Origin: CALMKX01 sp036274895
Lineage (GTDB): Bacteria > Acidobacteriota > Thermoanaerobaculia > Multivoradales > SZUA-115
Assembly (NCBI GenBank): GCA_036274895.1
Contig: DASUEU010000059.1
Coordinates: 1 to 37,507, forward strand
Reading direction: 5' to 3'
DNA: 37,507 nt
The translations under genes were made by a program, and so were the position numbers. Positions within the stretch are counted from its first letter, which is position 1, and each line of letters opens with the position of its first letter. Of this stretch, positions 34,566 through 37,507 are shown piece after piece. A model generated the notes under the pieces. That model was not told the origin of the DNA, did not search any database, and was given only the letters and a program-made list of their open reading frames with translations.

Positions 34566-36122
34566 TCAGCTCCCCTGGCCAGAGGGGCCAGCAGGCACAA
34601 CTTCCGCCAGCTCGGCGCCGGTTGGCGGTTCCTGGGCGGCAGGTGTGCTCGCTTCTGCTGCGAGCTTCAGGGCCTCGACCCGGCGCTGGGCGAGATCCTG
34701 AACGTCCTTCCTCCCTTCGAGTGGACCTCTCATAGACTCTCGCTTGGAGTAACCCTTCACTCCGCACCGATATATCAGTCTGCTGCCTGGAAGGCCTTCG
34801 ACCCTTTGGGGATTGACGTCGATTCGGTGCCAGATGCGCCGATACGCACCGGTGACGTACTTCAGTCGCCAGGTCCGTTTCTCTTCTGTCTTAGGCTTCA
34901 GCAGCTTGAGGATCCTGGCGGGCTGAACGGTGGCGCGCTCGTCTGTCGCGGGCTGGGCTGTAGTGTGTTTTGTGTGAAGTCTCAAGAAGGAACCCTTCTC
35001 CAGAACTGGTGACTCGCCGCCGTTGCCAACGGGCTCGGCGCGCTCGAGCCAGTCCGCTTGCCATTTCGGCCATTGGTCGAGGTCGCTGAGGAGCTCCCAG
35101 ATCCTCGCAGGGCTGGCAGTGCTGTCGGCGCTGTGTTTGGCTTTCCTTCCTCGGATCGGAACGTCAAGCTGGAGCCACTGCCAGGTCGAGGGCTGCGCGC
35201 CCGTGGGCCAGAACGGGTTCAGCTCGGCGAAGGCCTTCCGCCAACGCCTCTGATTGGACCGCGAATACACGATACAGAGCAGGACCACTAACGAGTTGAA
35301 CACCAGCGTGACTACTTGGACCCGGAGCGAAAACGTCGTGGCCGGCTCCGATAGGAAGTGGCCAAAGCTCCGACTGAGCCAGTCTTTGCGAAGGCCGTAA
35401 ACCTGTACCCAGAGTGGGAAGAAGAGCAAGAAGACGGTGCCAAACTCGAGGGGGTTGAGCTGCCAACGCGCTCGCGAGGGCGGGTGGGCGAACTGCTGGG
35501 ACATCACCAGCGCGTGGTAGAGCAAGTTCGCCCGGCTGTGCGGCTGGTCGGGCGAATCGTTCCCCTGTACCTTGCCGTCCTTCGCCTCTTTCTCCCAAAC
35601 CTGTCGCACCCACCAGAGGCAAAGGAACAGGTTCTCGTGCTGGCGACGCATGGCCACGGCCAGGAAGAGCAGAAGCCCCATGAGGGTGATCCCGCCGTAG
35701 AACCCCAGATCGTTGGCATCGAAGGCGATCCCCAGGACCGGGATCTTGGGCAGCACCAGATGCTCGGTATGGGCCTCGGTCAAAGTATCGACGTAGCTCT
35801 GGACATGCACCGCCGACTCGAAGCCCTTCCGATCTGCCCAGTGTCGAGCCGCTCTCTCCTTCTCGGTCAAATCGTGGCACGGGACTGCTGAGTCCCAGAT
35901 CCTCTCCTTCGCGGCCTCTCGTGCTACCTCGATGCGCTTGCCGAACCAGCTCGTCAGGTTGCGGTGGGCACCGAAGAGAAGCAGCGAGGCCACCATCAGG
36001 GCCACCAGGATGTAGCGAACCGTGTTAGAGGAGGAGGCGAAGGAGCTGAGGTACTGCGTCGCCTGGAACTCGAAGCTCAGCTTTGTGGGGTCTTCGACCT
36101 CGATATTCCCTGTCTCGCTCAT
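34566..36122 (-). CDS. Four-TM membrane protein with C-terminal SRPBCC-like domain, function unknown
   Basis: 518 residues; ATG at 36122 chosen because GGGAGGG lies seven bases upstream (an in-frame TTG two codons earlier is less likely). Membrane segments lie at about 35-52, 141-158, 227-244 and 267-287, with charged loops. The cytosolic-type C-terminal part (about 330-480) starts ASPARIWELLSDLDQWPKWQ, a typical opening of SRPBCC/START-like ligand-binding domains, and continues with beta-rich sequence. A Pro/Ala tail ends the protein. The gene leads a probable operon with the small membrane protein behind it (23-base gap). SRPBCC domains bind hydrophobic ligands or help cyclise polyketides, but there is no direct evidence linking this gene to the synthase cluster. 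Codon use is less GC-extreme than in the synthase genes. Confidence 0.75.
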   Translation of the reverse strand: MSETGNIEVEDPTKLSFEFQATQYLSSFASSSNTVRYILVALMVASLLLFGAHRNLTSWFGKRIEVAREAAKERIWDSAVPCHDLTEKERAARHWADRKGFESAVHVQSYVDTLTEAHTEHLVLPKIPVLGIAFDANDLGFYGGITLMGLLLFLAVAMRRQHENLFLCLWWVRQVWEKEAKDGKVQGNDSPDQPHSRANLLYHALVMSQQFAHPPSRARWQLNPLEFGTVFLLFFPLWVQVYGLRKDWLSRSFGHFLSEPATTFSLRVQVVTLVFNSLVVLLCIVYSRSNQRRWRKAFAELNPFWPTGAQPSTWQWLQLDVPIRGRKAKHSADSTASPARIWELLSDLDQWPKWQADWLERAEPVGNGGESPVLEKGSFLRLHTKHTTAQPATDERATVQPARILKLLKPKTEEKRTWRLKYVTGAYRRIWHRIDVNPQRVEGLPGSRLIYRCGVKGYSKRESMRGPLEGRKDVQDLAQRRVEALKLAAEASTPAAQEPPTGAELAEVVPAGPSGQGS

Positions 36123-36300
36123 CGCCAAGCCCTCCCTGTGCCGGGGGTAGAGCCTCCGCTCCGTTCGACCGAGTGACCAGATGTCGGATCAGTGGTGATC
36201 GCCAGCGAGAATAGCTGAATCTGCTTAGCCGAGCAATCGCGACATGGCAATGTACTCCTGAGTTGGTCGAGCGCAGCAGAGGTGCGGCCAGAGGACTGCG
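36123..36300. other. Intergenic region upstream of the membrane-protein operon
   Basis: About 180 bases of lower GC content than the synthase region, with no gene. The promoter of the 34566-36122 gene should lie here; I cannot name a clear -10/-35 pair. Confidence 0.35.
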
Positions 36301-37428
36301 CTATCGCCGCGCCGCCCGCATGGCCCGGGTGATGCCTACAGTCTCCACGCTCACCCGCGTGACTCGGCCCAGGAGGTCGATGACCTTCTCTTTGTAGTCG
36401 GCGAAACGGTAGGTGTCGAACTTCTCCCGGATGGTGGGGTCCTTGGGCTTCTTCTCTTTGTACTGGTCGAGGATCCACTCGAGGGCGGAGCGGTTGCCGA
36501 GCACGTAGGCCCAAGCCTCCGCCGGCACGCCGGAGAGGGTGGTCTCGGTGTCGAGCACGATGGTGCCGCTCACCTTGTCGGTTTTGAGCTGGGCCTTCGG
36601 AGCCTGGCCGACAGCCCGGGCCCTCTCGTCCGGCACGTCCCGGCGGACCAGGGGCCAGGGCTCCACGGTCTCGTAACCCAGGTGCAGATCCATCAGCCGC
36701 CGGCCCCAGTCGGTCCATTGCCAGAAGGCCGGGTAGAAGGGGATGCGCGGGAAGTCGCGCTTGAGGTTGAGGGCGTACTTCTCGCGGTAGATCGGGTCGT
36801 GGAGGACCGCGTAGACGTAGTGGAAGATGGCTTCCTTGGAGATCGGGCGATCAGACTTTCCACCGGCCGCCGCGTAGTGCGAGGTGAACTGGTCGACGGC
36901 CCAGTCGGTGATGTTGTCGAGCGACCTGACTCCGTCGTAGGTCTTCAAAGGAAGGCAGACCGCTCCAGCAGCTGCTCCCACAAGGTGGAGATCAGGAGGG
37001 TCATCAACTACCAGGACCAGCCACGGCTTCTGTGCCGTAGGGTCAGTGAGGACTATGCACTGATTCTGTGTGCCTACCGGGAACATCGCACCGGCAGCGC
37101 CACGTTCATCGACGAACAGTGCTGAATCGTAGAATACCCTACGACAAAACGGCCTGTAGGCCATGGAGCGGATGCGTTCTGGGTCGAAGGATTCGATCTT
37201 CCCTTGAGTAGATCGTCGCTTGAGGTTCCGAGACCACTTGATGACTTCGTTCTCCGCGGCCAGGTCGAGACGCGTTCTCTCAAAGTTCCTCACGAAGAAC
37301 CTCATCCGCTCGGCCACCTCGCCTGGCGCAAAGCCGACCACCCACTCGTCTCGATTCGTTGAAACGCCTAGCAGCCCGTGGCAGAACCGCTCGTTTTCAC
37401 GCTGCGGCCTCGTGGGGCTCGGTTGTGA
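36301..37428 (-). pseudogene. C-terminal remnant of a type ISP restriction-modification enzyme
   Basis: The frame is open from 37428 (after an in-frame TGA at 37429-37431) to 36301, 375 codons. The first possible start is GTG at 37341, yet family-like sequence (GVSTNRDEWVVGFAPGE) already begins before it, so this is not an intact gene start. Type ISP features include NRDEW, IRSMAYRPFCRRVFYDS, ITDWAVDQF and EAIFHYVYAVLHDPIYREKY, followed by LPRIPFYP-like and DLHLGYE segments. In this family (LlaBIII-like) a single long chain of well over 1000 residues carries nuclease, helicase, methyltransferase and target-recognition parts. Only the C-terminal, target-recognition end is here. The enzyme is therefore truncated or frameshifted; no earlier domain is visible before the window edge. 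Confidence 0.75.
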
Positions 37429-37507
37429 TCAAGAAGGGCGGCGTGGGCCGGAGCAAGACCTCGAGAGTCGAAGGACCCGCCCAGAGATTGCGCAGCCGGG
37501 CAAGGAG
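37397..37507 (-). CDS. C-terminal tail of an unidentified reading frame (partial)
   Basis: A frame entering from the right edge runs 36 codons (LLARLRNLWAG, then LRPTPPFLITTEPHEAAA) to TGA at 37397-37399. It overlaps the type ISP remnant in another frame. It may be the end of an upstream gene, or the upstream part of the same type ISP gene separated by a frameshift. I do not recognise it. Confidence 0.3.
   Translation of the reverse strand, partial: LLARLRNLWAGPSTLEVLLRPTPPFLITTEPHEAAA

Overview
The window is a very G+C-rich bacterial segment. About 32 kb is the front end of a modular polyketide/nonribosomal-peptide assembly line on the minus strand, followed by a tRNA gene and a 5 kb accessory region. 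Codon use, strong GGAGG-type ribosome binding sites and a CCA-encoding tRNA-Lys fit a GC-rich Gram-negative soil-type bacterium such as an acidobacterium or myxobacterium. The sequence alone does not settle the phylum.

Positions 1-31808, minus strand, read right to left: five collinear megasynthase genes. (A) FAAL-ACP-KS-AT-DH*-cMT-KR*-ACP (31808-23091). (B) KS-AT-DH-ER-KR-ACP (23094-16564). (C) KS-AT-cMT-ACP (16567-12167). (D) KS-AT*-KR-ACP (12155-7887). (E) KS-AT-ACP-aminotransferase-C-A-PCP (7890 to beyond position 1). Asterisks mark domains with altered active sites. The genes are joined by GTGA or ATGA overlaps, apart from one 11-bp gap, so they look like one translationally coupled operon. 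Short docking-type helices sit at the gene ends.

Inferred pathway: the fatty acyl-AMP ligase activates a free fatty acid and loads it on the first ACP. Four PKS modules extend and modify it. The fifth PKS module makes a beta-ketoacyl-ACP that the embedded PLP aminotransferase turns into a beta-amino acyl chain. The condensation domain then couples this chain to the first amino acid; the adenylation pocket suggests a branched aliphatic residue of the Ile/Val type. The product would be a beta-amino-fatty-acid lipopeptide, related in logic to the iturin/mycosubtilin and microcystin-Adda pathways but with a different module order. The most striking oddity is gene D: its acyltransferase has lost the catalytic Ser-His and about 66 residues, so the module cannot load itself. 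No thioesterase, PPTase or transporter lies in the window; the line continues off the left edge.

Positions 31809-32231 hold the upstream region of the operon. A tRNA-Lys(UUU) gene lies at 32232-32307 on the plus strand. Beyond it are an AbiEi-type antitoxin/regulator without a visible toxin partner (32535-33179, plus) with an inverted-repeat operator at its start, and a four-copy CTGTGACA array. Then, on the minus strand, come a double zinc-ribbon protein with an acidic tail (33420-33821), a small membrane-anchored protein with an apparent frameshift (33947-34542) and a four-TM protein with a C-terminal SRPBCC-like domain (34566-36122). Last are the C-terminal remnant of a type ISP restriction-modification enzyme (36301-37428) and the tail of another reading frame at the right edge. 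This right-hand part looks like a defence or accessory region next to a tRNA.
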